This document shows, piece by piece, positions 35,474 through 44,546 of a stretch of DNA of 64,000 bases (its first letter is position 1; the number at the start of each line of letters is the position of its first letter). Below the pieces are notes generated by a model. That model made no database searches, was not told where the DNA came from, and saw nothing but the letters and a program-made list of their open reading frames with translations. The DNA lies in contig JAEUJW010000067.1 in assembly GCA_016793465.1 (NCBI GenBank), forward strand, positions 310,001-374,000. The letters are read 5' to 3'. Origin of the DNA: Myxococcales bacterium (lineage in GTDB: Bacteria > Myxococcota > Polyangia > Nannocystales > Nannocystaceae). The translations under genes and the position numbers were made by a program.

Positions 35474-36775
35474 TCACTTCGGCGGGGGCGGCTTGATCGG
35501 CGGGCGCGGGTGCGGGGGCGCGTGGGTCGGCTCGTCGCCGAGGCGCTCGCGCAGGGTGCGGGTGAGGTCGACGCCGGTGGCCGCTTTGATCTGCTCGTTG
35601 GCGTCGACGATGCGGGCGCCGAGGCCGGCGCCGGCGCCGTCGCTGCCGCCGGGCAGCACGGTGAGGCGGTCGACGCGGAGCTCGCCGATGGTGCCGGCGA
35701 GGCGCTGGAACAGGGGCACCAGCTTCTGCATGAGCAGCACGTCGCGGCTGGCGGCGCCGCCCTGCTGGTAGGTGCCGGCGATGCGGGTGAGCACGGCGGC
35801 GGTGGCCCGGCCCTGCTCGATGACGAGGGCCGCGGCGCCCTTGGCCTGCTCCTCGGCCTTGCGGCGCTGGGCCTCGGCGGGCTGGAGGATGTCGGCCTGG
35901 AGCTGGCGGCGGACCTGCTCGATGCGGGCCTCCTGCATGCCGACCTCGCCGCGAGCCTGGGCGATGAGGGCCTGGACCTCGGCCTGCTGCTGGGCGATGA
36001 GGGCGCCGCGGCGGGACTGGGCGTCGGCGACGCGGCGCTCGTTGTCCTTCTCGGCGATCTTCATCTGCGACTCGAGGGTCGCGACCTCGGCGTTCTTCTG
36101 GTTGTTCCAGCGCTGCTCGGCGGACTCGGCCTGGTTGGTGGCCTCGGCGCGCAGGGCGTCGCGGCGGATGGCGGCGGAGCGCTGGCGGCCCATGGCGTCG
36201 AGGTAGCCGACCTCGTCGGAGACGTTCTGGATCTTCAGGGTGTCGAGCACGAGGCCGAGCTTGCTGAGGTCGGCGCCGGCCTCGTGGGTGAGGCGCGAGG
36301 CGAAGGTCTCCTTGTCGGTGTTGACCTGCTCGGGGGTCATGGTCGACAGCACGCCGCGGAGGTTGCCCTCGAGCGTCTCGCGCGCGGTCTTCATGATCGC
36401 CTCGCGGCCGCGGCCGAGGAAGCGCTCGAGGGTGTTGTTGAGCAGGGGCTCCTCGCCGGGGACTTTAATATTTGCGAAGCCCTGGATGTTGAGCGGGATG
36501 CCGCCCTTCGAGTAGGCGTTCTTGACCTGGACCTCGATCAGCATGTTGGTGAGGTCCATGCGGTCGACGGTCTCGAACAGGGGGATGCGCACGGCCCGGC
36601 CGCCGCGGATGACGCGGTAGCCGAACAGCTTGCCGTCGGGCGTGCGGCGCTGGCGGCCGGAGAACACCAGCACCTCGTTGGGCTGGCACACGTAGAGCAC
36701 GTTCTTGATGACGAGCACGAGGGCGACGAACGCGGCGACGCCGACGCCGACGAGGGCGATGATGGCTTCGGTCAT
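35474..36775 (-). CDS. flotillin/SPFH-domain protein (second copy)
   Basis: 433 residues. N-terminal membrane helix (about 5-30), SPFH domain (about 35-210; VKNAYSKGGIPLNIQGFANI), then a long Ala/Glu/Gln coiled coil (about 215-330), then a Pro-rich tail HAPPHPRPPIKPPPPK. It shares the whole layout with the preceding flotillin and begins directly after its stop with no spacing. Flotillins scaffold membrane microdomains. AAT ATT AAA codons for NIK (36463-36474) form an AT island. Confidence 0.88.
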   Translation of the reverse strand: MTEAIIALVGVGVAAFVALVLVIKNVLYVCQPNEVLVFSGRQRRTPDGKLFGYRVIRGGRAVRIPLFETVDRMDLTNMLIEVQVKNAYSKGGIPLNIQGFANIKVPGEEPLLNNTLERFLGRGREAIMKTARETLEGNLRGVLSTMTPEQVNTDKETFASRLTHEAGADLSKLGLVLDTLKIQNVSDEVGYLDAMGRQRSAAIRRDALRAEATNQAESAEQRWNNQKNAEVATLESQMKIAEKDNERRVADAQSRRGALIAQQQAEVQALIAQARGEVGMQEARIEQVRRQLQADILQPAEAQRRKAEEQAKGAAALVIEQGRATAAVLTRIAGTYQQGGAASRDVLLMQKLVPLFQRLAGTIGELRVDRLTVLPGGSDGAGAGLGARIVDANEQIKAATGVDLTRTLRERLGDEPTHAPPHPRPPIKPPPPK

Positions 36776-38137
36776 TTACTGGGCCCTCCCGCCGGCCAGG
36801 ATGGCCGGGACGTCGACGCCGGTGGTCTCGCGCAGGGCGGTGAGCACGGCGGCGACGGTGTGGGGGAACGAGGCGGCGTAGGAGGCGATGCCGGAGCCGT
36901 CGCCGCGGTCGAGCACGTTGACCTCGCGGACCTTGATCTTGTCGACGCTGTCGACGACGGCGCCGAGGATCTCCTCGAGGTGCTGGATGACGTAGATCTC
37001 CTTGGCCCTGTCGCCCATGCTGCGCCAGGCCTCGCTGGTGACCTGCAGGACCTCGGCGACGGCGGCGCCGTGCTCGACGGTCGAGGCGACCGCGCCCTTG
37101 GCGAGCACGGTCTCGGCGGCGCGGCGGACCTCGGCGGGGATGATCACCTCGGCCATCAGGCGCTTCTGCTCGAGCTCGTTGCGCACGGTCTGGAGCTCCT
37201 GCTCGGCGTTGGCGCGGGCGGTCTTGGCGGCGGCCTCGGCCTCGCGCTCGATCGCCTGGGCGCGGCCCTCGAGCTCGGACTTCATCTGCTGCAGGGCGTT
37301 GCGCTTCATGAGGATCGCCGTCTCGGCGATCGCCTTGGCGGTCTCGGCCCGGCGGTTGGCCTCGGCCTGGGCCTCGGAGACCTCCTGCGAGGCCTGGCTC
37401 TCGGCCTTCTCGGCGTCGCGCAGCACGGCCGCGATCTGCGGGCGTCCGAGCGAGTCGAGGTAGCCGGTCTCGTCGGAGACGTGCTGGATCTTGAGGGTGT
37501 CGAGGTGCAGGCCGAGCTTGTCGAGGTCGTCCTGGGCGCTCTCGACGAGGTGGTTGGCGAACGCGAGGCGGTCCTCGTTGACGGCCTCGGGGGTCATCTG
37601 CGCCAGCACCTCGCGCAGCGCGCCCTCGAGGGTCTGGCGGGCGACGATCTGGATCTCGTGCGCCGACTGGCCCAGGAAGCGCTCGATCGCGTTGCGGATC
37701 AGCCGGGGGTCGGAGCTGATCTTGACGTTGGCGATGGCGTGGATGCGCAGCGGGATGTTGCCGACCGAGTAGGCGTTGTTGACCGAGATGTCGATCGACA
37801 TGGTCGACATGTCGAGGTGGTCGACGCGCTCGAGCAGGGGCACGCGCCAGGCCCGGCCGCGGCCGCAGCCGTGGTGCTCGGGCGCCTGGTTGTCGACGCC
37901 GCGGCCGAGGATGACCAGCGGGCCGAGGTCGACGCCGTCCTTGATCCGCCGGCGTCCGGTGAAGATCAGCGCCTCGTTGGGGCGGCAGAGGTAGAGGAAG
38001 TTCTTGACCAGGACCATCAGGAAGATCAGGAACAGGGCGACCCCGACCGCGCCGGCGACCGCGAGCGTGGCCATGTCCTTGGTCAGGGCGTCGAAGCCCG
38101 ACGAGAGCGTCGGGGGACTCAGCGAAGCGAACAGCAT
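36776..38137 (-). CDS. flotillin/SPFH-domain protein (first copy)
   Basis: 453 residues. Membrane helix at about 25-48 (VAGAVGVALFLIFLMVLVKN), SPFH domain with VNNAYSVGNIPLRIHAIANV, then a coiled coil of about 150 residues. It differs from its partner by a short insertion with two Cys/His (PEHHGCGRG, about residue 87). The paired, non-identical flotillins probably form a hetero-oligomer. Together with the NfeD-like gene upstream this is the standard floT-nfeD arrangement. Confidence 0.88.
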   Translation of the reverse strand: MLFASLSPPTLSSGFDALTKDMATLAVAGAVGVALFLIFLMVLVKNFLYLCRPNEALIFTGRRRIKDGVDLGPLVILGRGVDNQAPEHHGCGRGRAWRVPLLERVDHLDMSTMSIDISVNNAYSVGNIPLRIHAIANVKISSDPRLIRNAIERFLGQSAHEIQIVARQTLEGALREVLAQMTPEAVNEDRLAFANHLVESAQDDLDKLGLHLDTLKIQHVSDETGYLDSLGRPQIAAVLRDAEKAESQASQEVSEAQAEANRRAETAKAIAETAILMKRNALQQMKSELEGRAQAIEREAEAAAKTARANAEQELQTVRNELEQKRLMAEVIIPAEVRRAAETVLAKGAVASTVEHGAAVAEVLQVTSEAWRSMGDRAKEIYVIQHLEEILGAVVDSVDKIKVREVNVLDRGDGSGIASYAASFPHTVAAVLTALRETTGVDVPAILAGGRAQ

Positions 38138-38200
38138 CAGGGACCTCGAGCGGGTGCGGGGTGCGGGGGTCGGGGTGCGGGGGACGTGACGAGGAGAAGG

Positions 38201-38806
38201 TTAGCCGGCGTCGGCGCGCGGGCTGACGCGGGCGACCACGGCGGTGGTGTCGTTCATCTGGATCACCAGGGCTTCTTCGCCGGGGGCGAACGGGCGCTCC
38301 TCGTCGGTGGTGGCGAGCACGTCGACGGTGGTGCCCTTCAGCGTGAGGCGGAGCTTGCCGAGGCTGCCGCCGGCGATGGCGACGAGCACGCGCCCGGACT
38401 TGCCGATGTAGTCGTGGGCGCCGGCGGCGGTGCTGGTCTCGCTGTGGGCCAGGCGGCGGAACACGGCGACGGTGACCTGGCCGATCGTCAGGCCCATGAC
38501 GAGCGCGAGGACCAGGCCGACGGTGGAGTCTTCGATGATGTCGAGGCCGTCGAGCACGAGGCCGGTGAGGCCGAAGAACGCGAGGAAGAACATCCAGAAG
38601 CGCAGCGAGAGGAAGGCGGTGAACAGGCCCGAGACGGCGCCGTGGTCGCCGGCGCCGTCGTGGGCGAGGCTGGCGGGGTTGCTGGGGCCGTCGGCCTCGG
38701 CGTCGTGGGCCGCGTCGTGGCCGCCGTCCTTGTCACCCAGGAAGATGGAGGCCAAAAGCAGGAGGCCGCCGAGGGCGAACGTGAACAGGTACACGTGGAC
38801 GAACAT
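38201..38806 (-). CDS. NfeD-like membrane protein (OB-fold C-terminus)
   Basis: 201 residues from MFVHVYLFTFALGGLLLLAS. One N-terminal helix, an Asp/His-rich loop (KDGGHDAAHDAEADG), two more helices (about 60-120) and a C-terminal OB-like domain (GKSGRVLVAIAGGSLGKLRL, FAPGEEALVIQMNDTTAVV). NfeD-type proteins accompany flotillins and help their membrane assembly. First gene of the three-gene flotillin operon, divergent from the AAG gene. Confidence 0.78.
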   Translation of the reverse strand: MFVHVYLFTFALGGLLLLASIFLGDKDGGHDAAHDAEADGPSNPASLAHDGAGDHGAVSGLFTAFLSLRFWMFFLAFFGLTGLVLDGLDIIEDSTVGLVLALVMGLTIGQVTVAVFRRLAHSETSTAAGAHDYIGKSGRVLVAIAGGSLGKLRLTLKGTTVDVLATTDEERPFAPGEEALVIQMNDTTAVVARVSPRADAG

Positions 38807-38893
38807 TGCGAGGCCATGATGATGGCATGGCGAGGGGCGGCGCGCAGCGGGCCTTGTGCGGGAAAAGTGCGGCGGGCAGACTGGCGCGCGGAC

Positions 38894-39547
38894 ATGGCGC
38901 CTGGAGAACACGGTTCCACGGCGGTGACGTCGCGGCGAGGGGCGATCCTCCCGCAGGCGTTCTACGCCCGCGACACGCTGGTGGTCGCGCGCGAGCTGCT
39001 CGGCAAGTGGATCCGGCGCGAGGGCGTGACGCTGCGGATCACCGAGGTCGAGGCCTATCCGCCGGACGACTCGGCGAGCCACTGTCGCATGGGCCGCACC
39101 GACCGCAACGCGCCGATGTGGGGGCCGCCGGGGCACGCGTACGTGTACCTGTGTTACGGCGTCCACCAGATGCTGAACGTGGTGAGCGAGCCGGAGGGCG
39201 TGGGCGCGGCGGTGCTGATCCGGGCGTGCGAGCCGGTGGAGGGGCTGGCGGAGATCGTGCGGCGTCGCGGGGGCGTGACGCCGCGGGGGAGGTCGCCTTC
39301 GCCGACGCTGCTGGCGGGGCCGGGCAAGGTCGGGCAGGCGCTGGGGCTGGACACCGGCTGGTCGCGGCACGCGCTGTTCAGGGCGGGCGGGCTGACGATC
39401 CACGAGGCGCCGGCGCCGGCGGCGATCCTCGCGGGACCGCGGGTCGGCATCGACTACGCGGCGCCCGCGGACCAGGCCGCGCCGCGGCGGCTGGCGATCG
39501 CGGATTGTCCGTGGGTGACGGTGCGCAGGGCGCTGCGGCCCGTGTAA
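38894..39547 (+). CDS. AAG/MPG-type DNA-3-methyladenine glycosylase
   Basis: 217 residues. ILPQAFYARDTLVVARELLG, ITEVEAYPPDDSASHCRMGR (with the general-base glutamate) and GHAYVYLCYGVHQMLNVV are diagnostic of the AAG (PF02245) family, which excises alkylated and deaminated purines. The ATG at 38894 is chosen as it gives a normal family length; upstream in-frame ATGs overlap the divergent NfeD gene start. It is the second glycosylase for alkylated bases in this window. Confidence 0.9.
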   Translation: MAPGEHGSTAVTSRRGAILPQAFYARDTLVVARELLGKWIRREGVTLRITEVEAYPPDDSASHCRMGRTDRNAPMWGPPGHAYVYLCYGVHQMLNVVSEPEGVGAAVLIRACEPVEGLAEIVRRRGGVTPRGRSPSPTLLAGPGKVGQALGLDTGWSRHALFRAGGLTIHEAPAPAAILAGPRVGIDYAAPADQAAPRRLAIADCPWVTVRRALRPV

Positions 39548-39558
39548 GCTCCCGGGCC

Positions 39559-39978
39559 ATGCCGACCCTCTTCACGCGAATCATCAAAGGTGAGCTGCCG
39601 GCGCGGTTCGTCTGGCAAGACGAGCTGTGCGTGGTGTTCCTGTCGATCGCGCCGCTGCGGCCGGGGCACGCGCTGGTGGTGCCGCGCCAGGAGGTCGACC
39701 ACTGGATCGACCTGCCGCCGGCGACCGCGGCTCACCTGATGACGGTGGCGCAGATCGTCGGCAAGGCCCAGCAGGCGGCGTTCGAGCCGCGGCGCGTGGG
39801 GCTGATGATCGCGGGCTTCGAGGTGCCGCACGTGCACGTGCACGTGGTGCCGACCGAGAGCATGGGCGACCTCGACTTCGCCAACGCCGACAGCCGGGCG
39901 CCGGCCCACGCGCTCGACGAGGCGGCGGCCAAGCTGCGCGAGGCCCTGCGCGATCAAGGGGCCGAGCACGCGGTGTAA
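39559..39978 (+). CDS. HIT family protein
   Basis: 139 residues. MPTLFTRIIKGELPARFVWQ is the typical HIT opening, then GHALVVPRQEVDHW and the triad VPHVHVHVVPTES. Complete and of family length, starting 11 bases after the AAG stop. Substrate unknown, probably a nucleotide conjugate. Confidence 0.9.
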   Translation: MPTLFTRIIKGELPARFVWQDELCVVFLSIAPLRPGHALVVPRQEVDHWIDLPPATAAHLMTVAQIVGKAQQAAFEPRRVGLMIAGFEVPHVHVHVVPTESMGDLDFANADSRAPAHALDEAAAKLREALRDQGAEHAV

Positions 39979-40023
39979 CCACGGACGACCGACCCGCCTC
40001 GAGAGACACAGGAGAGAAGCACC

Positions 40024-41007
40024 ATGATGATCCTGCCGCACCGACCCCGACGCAACCGCAAGCACCCGACGATCCGCGCGATGGTCCGCGAGCACCACGT
40101 CGGGCCCGAGCACTTTATCCTCCCGCTGTTCATCCACGCGGGTGACGACGACGTGCCGATCGGGGCGATGCCGGGGTGCATGCGGCTGTCGCCGGCGGGG
40201 CTCATGCGCGAGGTCGAGGCGGCGCGGGCGGTCGGGGTCAACGCGTTCGCGCTGTTCCCCGCGGTCGCGGACGCGCTGAAGACGCCCGACGGGCGCGAGG
40301 CGCACAACCCGAACGGGCTCATCCCGACCACGCTGAAGGCGCTGAAGGACCGGTGGCCCGACGTGGTCCTCGTCACCGACGTGGCGCTCGACCCGTACAA
40401 CTCGGACGGGCACGACGGGATCGTGGCGAAGGACGGGAGGATCCTGAACGACGAGACGATCGCGGTGCTGTGCAAGCAGGCGCTCAGCCAGGCGCGCGCG
40501 GGGGCCGACATCGTCGCGCCGAGCGACATGATGGACGGGCGCGTGGGGGCGCTGCGGCTGGCGCTCGACGGCGAGGGCTTTAATGAGGTGTCGATCCTGG
40601 CGTACACGGCGAAGTACGCGTCGGCGTTCTACGGGCCGTTCCGCGAGGCGCTCGACTCGGCGCCGAAGAGCGGCGACAAGAAGACCTACCAGATGGACCC
40701 GGGCAACCGCCGCGAGGCGCTGCGCGAGGCCTCGCTCGACGCGGCCGAGGGCGCCGACATGCTGATGGTGAAGCCGGCCGGGCCGTACCTCGACGTGATC
40801 GCGGACCTGCGGGCGGCCACGCCGCTGCCGATCGCGGCGTACCAGGTCAGCGGGGAGTACGCGATGCTGAAGGCGGCGTGTGAGCGCGGCTGGCTCGACG
40901 AGAAGCGGGCGGTGCTCGAGAGCCTGCTGGGCATCCGGCGCGCGGGGGCGGACGTGATCCTGACGTACTACGCGCGCCAGGCGGCGACCTGGCTGGTGGG
41001 GGGGTAG
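40024..41007 (+). CDS. hemB: porphobilinogen synthase (delta-aminolevulinic acid dehydratase)
   Basis: 327 residues, family length. It condenses two 5-aminolevulinates to porphobilinogen, the second step of tetrapyrrole synthesis. Active-site lysines K197 (AYTAKYASAFYGPFRE) and K250 (MLMVKPAGPYLDV). The region 119-132 reads DVALDPYNSDGHDG, without the cysteines of the zinc-type enzyme, so it belongs to the magnesium-dependent type. RBS GGAGAGAAGCACC precedes the ATG. It is third in an AAG-HIT-hemB-isomerase row; tight spacing suggests one operon. Confidence 0.95.
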   Translation: MMILPHRPRRNRKHPTIRAMVREHHVGPEHFILPLFIHAGDDDVPIGAMPGCMRLSPAGLMREVEAARAVGVNAFALFPAVADALKTPDGREAHNPNGLIPTTLKALKDRWPDVVLVTDVALDPYNSDGHDGIVAKDGRILNDETIAVLCKQALSQARAGADIVAPSDMMDGRVGALRLALDGEGFNEVSILAYTAKYASAFYGPFREALDSAPKSGDKKTYQMDPGNRREALREASLDAAEGADMLMVKPAGPYLDVIADLRAATPLPIAAYQVSGEYAMLKAACERGWLDEKRAVLESLLGIRRAGADVILTYYARQAATWLVGG

Positions 41008-41010
41008 AGG

Positions 41011-42246
41011 GTGAAGACGCTCGAGTTCTGGTTCGATTTTTCGTGCCCGTACGCGTACGTGGCGTCGACGCGGGTCGAGGCGCTGGCGGAGCGGGTGGGG
41101 GCGCGGCTCGACGCGCGGCCGATGCTGCTCGGCGGGGTGTTCATGGCGCGCGGGGTGCCGCAGAACCTGTCGCAGACGCTGGCTCCGGCGAAGGCGCGGC
41201 ACAACCTCGCGGACATGCAGCGCCAGGCGCGGCGGGCCGGGGTGCCGCTGACGATGCCGGCGGGGCACCCGCTGCGCACGGTCGACGCGCTGCGCTGCGT
41301 GCTGGCGGCGGGCGAGCCGTACATGCCGCTGGCGCACCGGTTCTATCGCGCGTACTGGGCCGAGGGTCGGGACATCGGCGAGCGCGAGGTGGTCGCGGAG
41401 ATCGTGCGCGAGGTGGGGCTCGACGCCGACGCCGTGATGGCGCGCGCGAGCGGGGAGGAGATCAAGCAGGAGCTGCGGCGGCGGACCGACGAGGCGATCG
41501 CGCGGGGGGTGTTCGGGGTGCCGACGTTCTTCGTCGAGGAGCAGCTGTACTGGGGCGCGGACCGCATGGACATGGTCGAGGCGGCGCTCGGCGGGGCGCC
41601 GACGTCGCTGCGGCCGGCGGCGGGCAGCGAGCTGGCGGCGACCGACGTGTGGTTCGACTACTCGAGCCCGTTCGCGTACCTGGCGATGGGCCAGGTGGAG
41701 GCGGTGTTCGGGGCGGCGGCGCGCTGGCGGCCGCTGCTGCTCGGGGGGTTGTTCCGCGACATCGGCACGCCGGACGTGCCGCTGTTCACGCAGAGCCCGG
41801 AGAAGCGGCGGCACACCATGGTCGACATGCAGCGCCAGGCCGCGCGGGCGGGGCTGGCGTTTCGCTGGCCGACGCGGTTCCCGGTCAACACGGTGCTGCC
41901 GCTGCGGATGACGCTGGCCGGCGGGTTGACGGCGACGCGCGAGGGGCGGGCGCTGATCGTGGCGATCGCGCGGGCGCTGTGGGCGGAGGACCGGGACATC
42001 GGAGATCCCGCGGTGCTGGCCGGGCTGGCCGACGCCCACGGGTTCGACGGCGCCGGGCTGGTGGCGGCCGCGGGCGCGCCGGAGGCCAAGCAGAGCCTGC
42101 GAGCGTCGACCGCGGCGGCGCAGGCCGACGGCGTGTTCGGGGTGCCGACGTTCGTGGTCCACACGCGGGGCGGGGATGCGCTGTACTGGGGCGCGGACCG
42201 CATCGACGCGGCGGCGCGGGCGGCCGCCGAGCACGACGCGGCGTGA
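41011..42246 (+). CDS. tandem-fused HCCA isomerase/DsbA-like protein
   Basis: 411 residues from a GTG just 3 bases after the hemB stop. Two homologous thioredoxin-fold units lie in one chain: about 1-195 (FWFDFSCPYAYVAST ... GVFGVPTFFVEEQLYWGADR) and about 205-405 (VWFDYSSPFAYLAMG ... GVFGVPTFVVHTRGGDALYW). Each has the family's key N-terminal position: S-C-P-Y in the first, S-S-P-F in the second. 2-Hydroxychromene-2-carboxylate isomerases are single-domain glutathione-dependent enzymes, so the duplication is unusual. Natural substrate unknown. Confidence 0.85.
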   Translation: MKTLEFWFDFSCPYAYVASTRVEALAERVGARLDARPMLLGGVFMARGVPQNLSQTLAPAKARHNLADMQRQARRAGVPLTMPAGHPLRTVDALRCVLAAGEPYMPLAHRFYRAYWAEGRDIGEREVVAEIVREVGLDADAVMARASGEEIKQELRRRTDEAIARGVFGVPTFFVEEQLYWGADRMDMVEAALGGAPTSLRPAAGSELAATDVWFDYSSPFAYLAMGQVEAVFGAAARWRPLLLGGLFRDIGTPDVPLFTQSPEKRRHTMVDMQRQAARAGLAFRWPTRFPVNTVLPLRMTLAGGLTATREGRALIVAIARALWAEDRDIGDPAVLAGLADAHGFDGAGLVAAAGAPEAKQSLRASTAAAQADGVFGVPTFVVHTRGGDALYWGADRIDAAARAAAEHDAA

Positions 42247-42252
42247 CGCGCC

Positions 42253-42278
42253 GGCGGACACGGTGACAGGTGTCCGCC
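42253..42278. terminator. hairpin after the hemB operon
   Basis: A perfect 9-bp stem (GGCGGACAC/GTGTCCGCC) with an 8-base loop starts 6 bases after the isomerase stop. No U-run. It probably ends or stabilises the operon transcript. Confidence 0.5.
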
Positions 42279-42437
42279 GTACGATGTCGCGGTCTGCCCG
42301 GGATGAGCGGGCGTGTGCGGACGTCGGCCAAGTGGAGCTGACGGGGAAGGAGAGGCCGTGTGCAGCCCGCGGGCGTGACGGCAGGAGTTGCAGGGAGCGG
42401 ACCGCCGCGGGGGTGCGCCGTTGTTGTAACGTGACGG

Positions 42438-43334
42438 GTGGTGGACGGGGAGGAGACGGAGCGGGAGATCGCGGCGCTGCGGGCCGAGAACCAGCGCTTG
42501 CGCGGTCAGCTCGCGGAGCAGGCGCTGGACGCGGAGAAGTTTCGCGTGCTGTTCGAGCACGCGGCGGACGCCCTGCTGATCCTCGGCGCGGGGGGGATCC
42601 TCGACTGCAACGCGGCGGCCATCGAGATGCTGCGCGCGGACAGCAAGGAGCAGGTGCTGCGCGTGCACCCGGCGGTGCTGTCGCCGGAGGTGCAGCCCGA
42701 CGGGCGACGCTCGCTCGAGAAGAGCGTGGAGATGGATCGCACGGCGCACGAGCGCGGCTTCCACCGCTTCGAGTGGATGCACCGCCGCATGAACGGCGAG
42801 GACTTCCCGGTCGACGTGACGCTGACGCCGGTGTCGCTGCCGGGCGAGCGCGTGCTGATGGTGGTGTGGCACGAGCTGACGCAGCTGCGCGCGCGCGAGG
42901 CGGAGCTGCTCGCCAGGGCGGAGCTGATCGCCAGCCAGCGGGCGGAGATCCAGCGCATGACGCTGCCGGTGCTGGCGGTGTGGGACCGCGTGGTGATGAT
43001 CCCCGTGCTCGGCGACCTCGACGGCGAGGGCGCCGATCAATTGACGGAGACCGCGCTCGCGGCGGTGGCCCGGGCGCAGGCGCGGGCGGTGATCGTGGAC
43101 CTCACGGGGCTGTCGCGGGTCGACGCGCGCACGGCCCAGGGGCTGCTCGGAGTGCTGGCGGCGGTGCGGCTGGTCGGGGCCGAGGGGATCGTCGTGGGCA
43201 TCCGCCCGGCCATCGCCAGGGCGCTGGTCGACGCCGACGTCGAGCTGCCGCGCGTGCGGGTGCTGACGAGCCTGCGCGAGGCGATCGAGGTGTGCGTGCG
43301 CGGACAGCTCGCCGGCGCGGCGAAGAATTTTTGA
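42438..43334 (+). CDS. PAS-STAS protein (RsbR-like)
   Basis: 298 residues from a GTG (MVDGEETEREIAALRAENQR). A coiled-coil lead-in, PAS domain at about 33-150 (FRVLFEHAADALLILGAGGI), a connector helix, and STAS domain at about 175-290 (VVMIPVLGDLDGEGADQL, VIVDLTGLSRVDARTAQGLL). The Thr/Ser in the STAS loop (LTGLSRVD) would be a phosphorylation site in stressosome RsbR proteins. No RsbS/RsbT genes are adjacent, so the role is as a stand-alone sensory STAS protein. Confidence 0.82.
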   Translation: MVDGEETEREIAALRAENQRLRGQLAEQALDAEKFRVLFEHAADALLILGAGGILDCNAAAIEMLRADSKEQVLRVHPAVLSPEVQPDGRRSLEKSVEMDRTAHERGFHRFEWMHRRMNGEDFPVDVTLTPVSLPGERVLMVVWHELTQLRAREAELLARAELIASQRAEIQRMTLPVLAVWDRVVMIPVLGDLDGEGADQLTETALAAVARAQARAVIVDLTGLSRVDARTAQGLLGVLAAVRLVGAEGIVVGIRPAIARALVDADVELPRVRVLTSLREAIEVCVRGQLAGAAKNF

Positions 43335-43349
43335 TTTTTTTAAAACTAT

Positions 43350-44381
43350 TTAAAAACGGCCGGTGAGCGCGAGGCCGCCGCCGCCGGGCAGCCAGGTCGG
43401 GCCGAGGGCGAGGGCCTTGCGGGCGCGCTTCTCCTTGCTGATGCCGGTGGCCAGCAGGGCGACGCCGGTGACGAGCAGGACGCCGCCGATCGCCCCGGTC
43501 GCGGCGGCCAGGCGGTTGGCGGACAGGCCCTTGTCGAGGAAGTCCTGCAGCGCGGCCTGGTCGGGCATGCCGGTGGCGACCTCGGCGTCGCCGTCGTCGT
43601 CGAGGTTGGCGCCGCGGCCGAGGCCGTAGCCCATGACCGCGAGCAGCGAGACGCCGACGCCGACGCCGACGCCGCCGGCGATCGAGAGGCGGCGACCGAG
43701 CTTCTTCTCGGCCTCGGCGGCCTTGCGGCGGCGCTCGGCCTCGGCCTGCCTGGCGGCCTCGACGGCGGGGTCGGGGCGCCTGGCGGCCTCGGCGGCCTCG
43801 CGGGCGCGCTCGGCCTCCTCGCGCTCGCGCCCCAGGCGCTCGGCCTCGAGGCGCTCGTGCTCGCCGATCTTGCCGCGGATCTCCTTCAGGCGTCCGTCGA
43901 TCTCGGCGGCGGTCTCGGTGTCCTGGGGATCGATCGCCTGCAGGTAGCCGGACAGCAGGCGGTCGGCCTTGCGGAGGTAGGCGACCTGCGGGTCGATCGC
44001 GTAGGCCTCGAGGCAGGCCTGGCCGATCTGGTAGGCGAGCAGGTTGCGCTGCGAGGTGTACTCGGGGTCGCCGGGCAAGAGGTCGTAGGCCTTCGTCCAC
44101 AGTTCGATCGCGCCGGCGTAGTCGGCGGTCTCGTAGCGGGTCTGGGCCGACTGGGCGAGCTCGGCGACCTTCTGCATGGGGCCGGGTTGGGCCGCGGGCG
44201 CGGTGGAGCGGGCCGTCCGCGCCGGAGCGGCGTCGGCGAACCACAGCGAGGCGACGAGCGAGAGGGCAGATCCAGCGAGCACCGTGGCGAGCTTATTCGC
44301 GGCGACGCGACCTGGGCAAGACGACGCATCCGCGCCGCGCGGGCGGGGTCGATGTCGAGCGACGCGGCGCGTCGCTGTCAC
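43350..44381 (-). CDS. membrane protein with TPR-like and coiled-coil regions
   Basis: 343 residues. An Arg-rich leader precedes LATVLAGSALSLVASLWFAD, a signal or anchor. About 70-150 has TPR-like helices (AQSAQTRYETADYAGAIELW). About 150-225 is a highly charged Glu/Ala/Arg coiled coil. Two helices follow (RLSIAGGVGVGVGVSLLAVM, TGAIGGVLLVTGVALLATGI). The pattern is common in myxobacterial membrane proteins of unknown role. The start is uncertain. AT-rich bases (43327-43352) separate it from the converging PAS-STAS gene. Confidence 0.65.
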   Translation of the reverse strand: MTATRRVARHRPRPRGADASSCPGRVAANKLATVLAGSALSLVASLWFADAAPARTARSTAPAAQPGPMQKVAELAQSAQTRYETADYAGAIELWTKAYDLLPGDPEYTSQRNLLAYQIGQACLEAYAIDPQVAYLRKADRLLSGYLQAIDPQDTETAAEIDGRLKEIRGKIGEHERLEAERLGREREEAERAREAAEAARRPDPAVEAARQAEAERRRKAAEAEKKLGRRLSIAGGVGVGVGVSLLAVMGYGLGRGANLDDDGDAEVATGMPDQAALQDFLDKGLSANRLAAATGAIGGVLLVTGVALLATGISKEKRARKALALGPTWLPGGGGLALTGRF

Positions 44382-44507
44382 GCGGGCGCGCCGCCGGGCG
44401 GGCGAAGCCGGGCAACGCCGGGGATCCGCGGAGCGCGATCGGGCCAGGCGGGCGGTGGGGCACGGCCGCGCGCCGAGATGTCCGAACGGACAGGTAACAA
44501 AGGGGCG

Positions 44508-44536
44508 TTGCTCGCTCGGAGCGAGTCGCCAATACT
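44508..44536 (+). promoter_or_regulatory. possible sigma70-type promoter with palindrome
   Basis: TTGCTC, 17 bases, AATACT; the ATG of the VWA-type gene is 11 bases after the -10. A palindrome CTCGCTCGGAGCGAG (44511-44525) fills the spacer and could be an operator. Only moderate match to consensus. Confidence 0.35.
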
Positions 44537-44546
44537 GGGCCTCCTC

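Noticed and set aside
35315..38900. Long plus-strand open frame (over 1000 codons) opposite the flotillin genes
   Set aside because: It is an antisense shadow caused by G/C third positions; the minus strand carries recognisable flotillin and NfeD domains. Only its last part (38894-39547, AAG) is a real gene.
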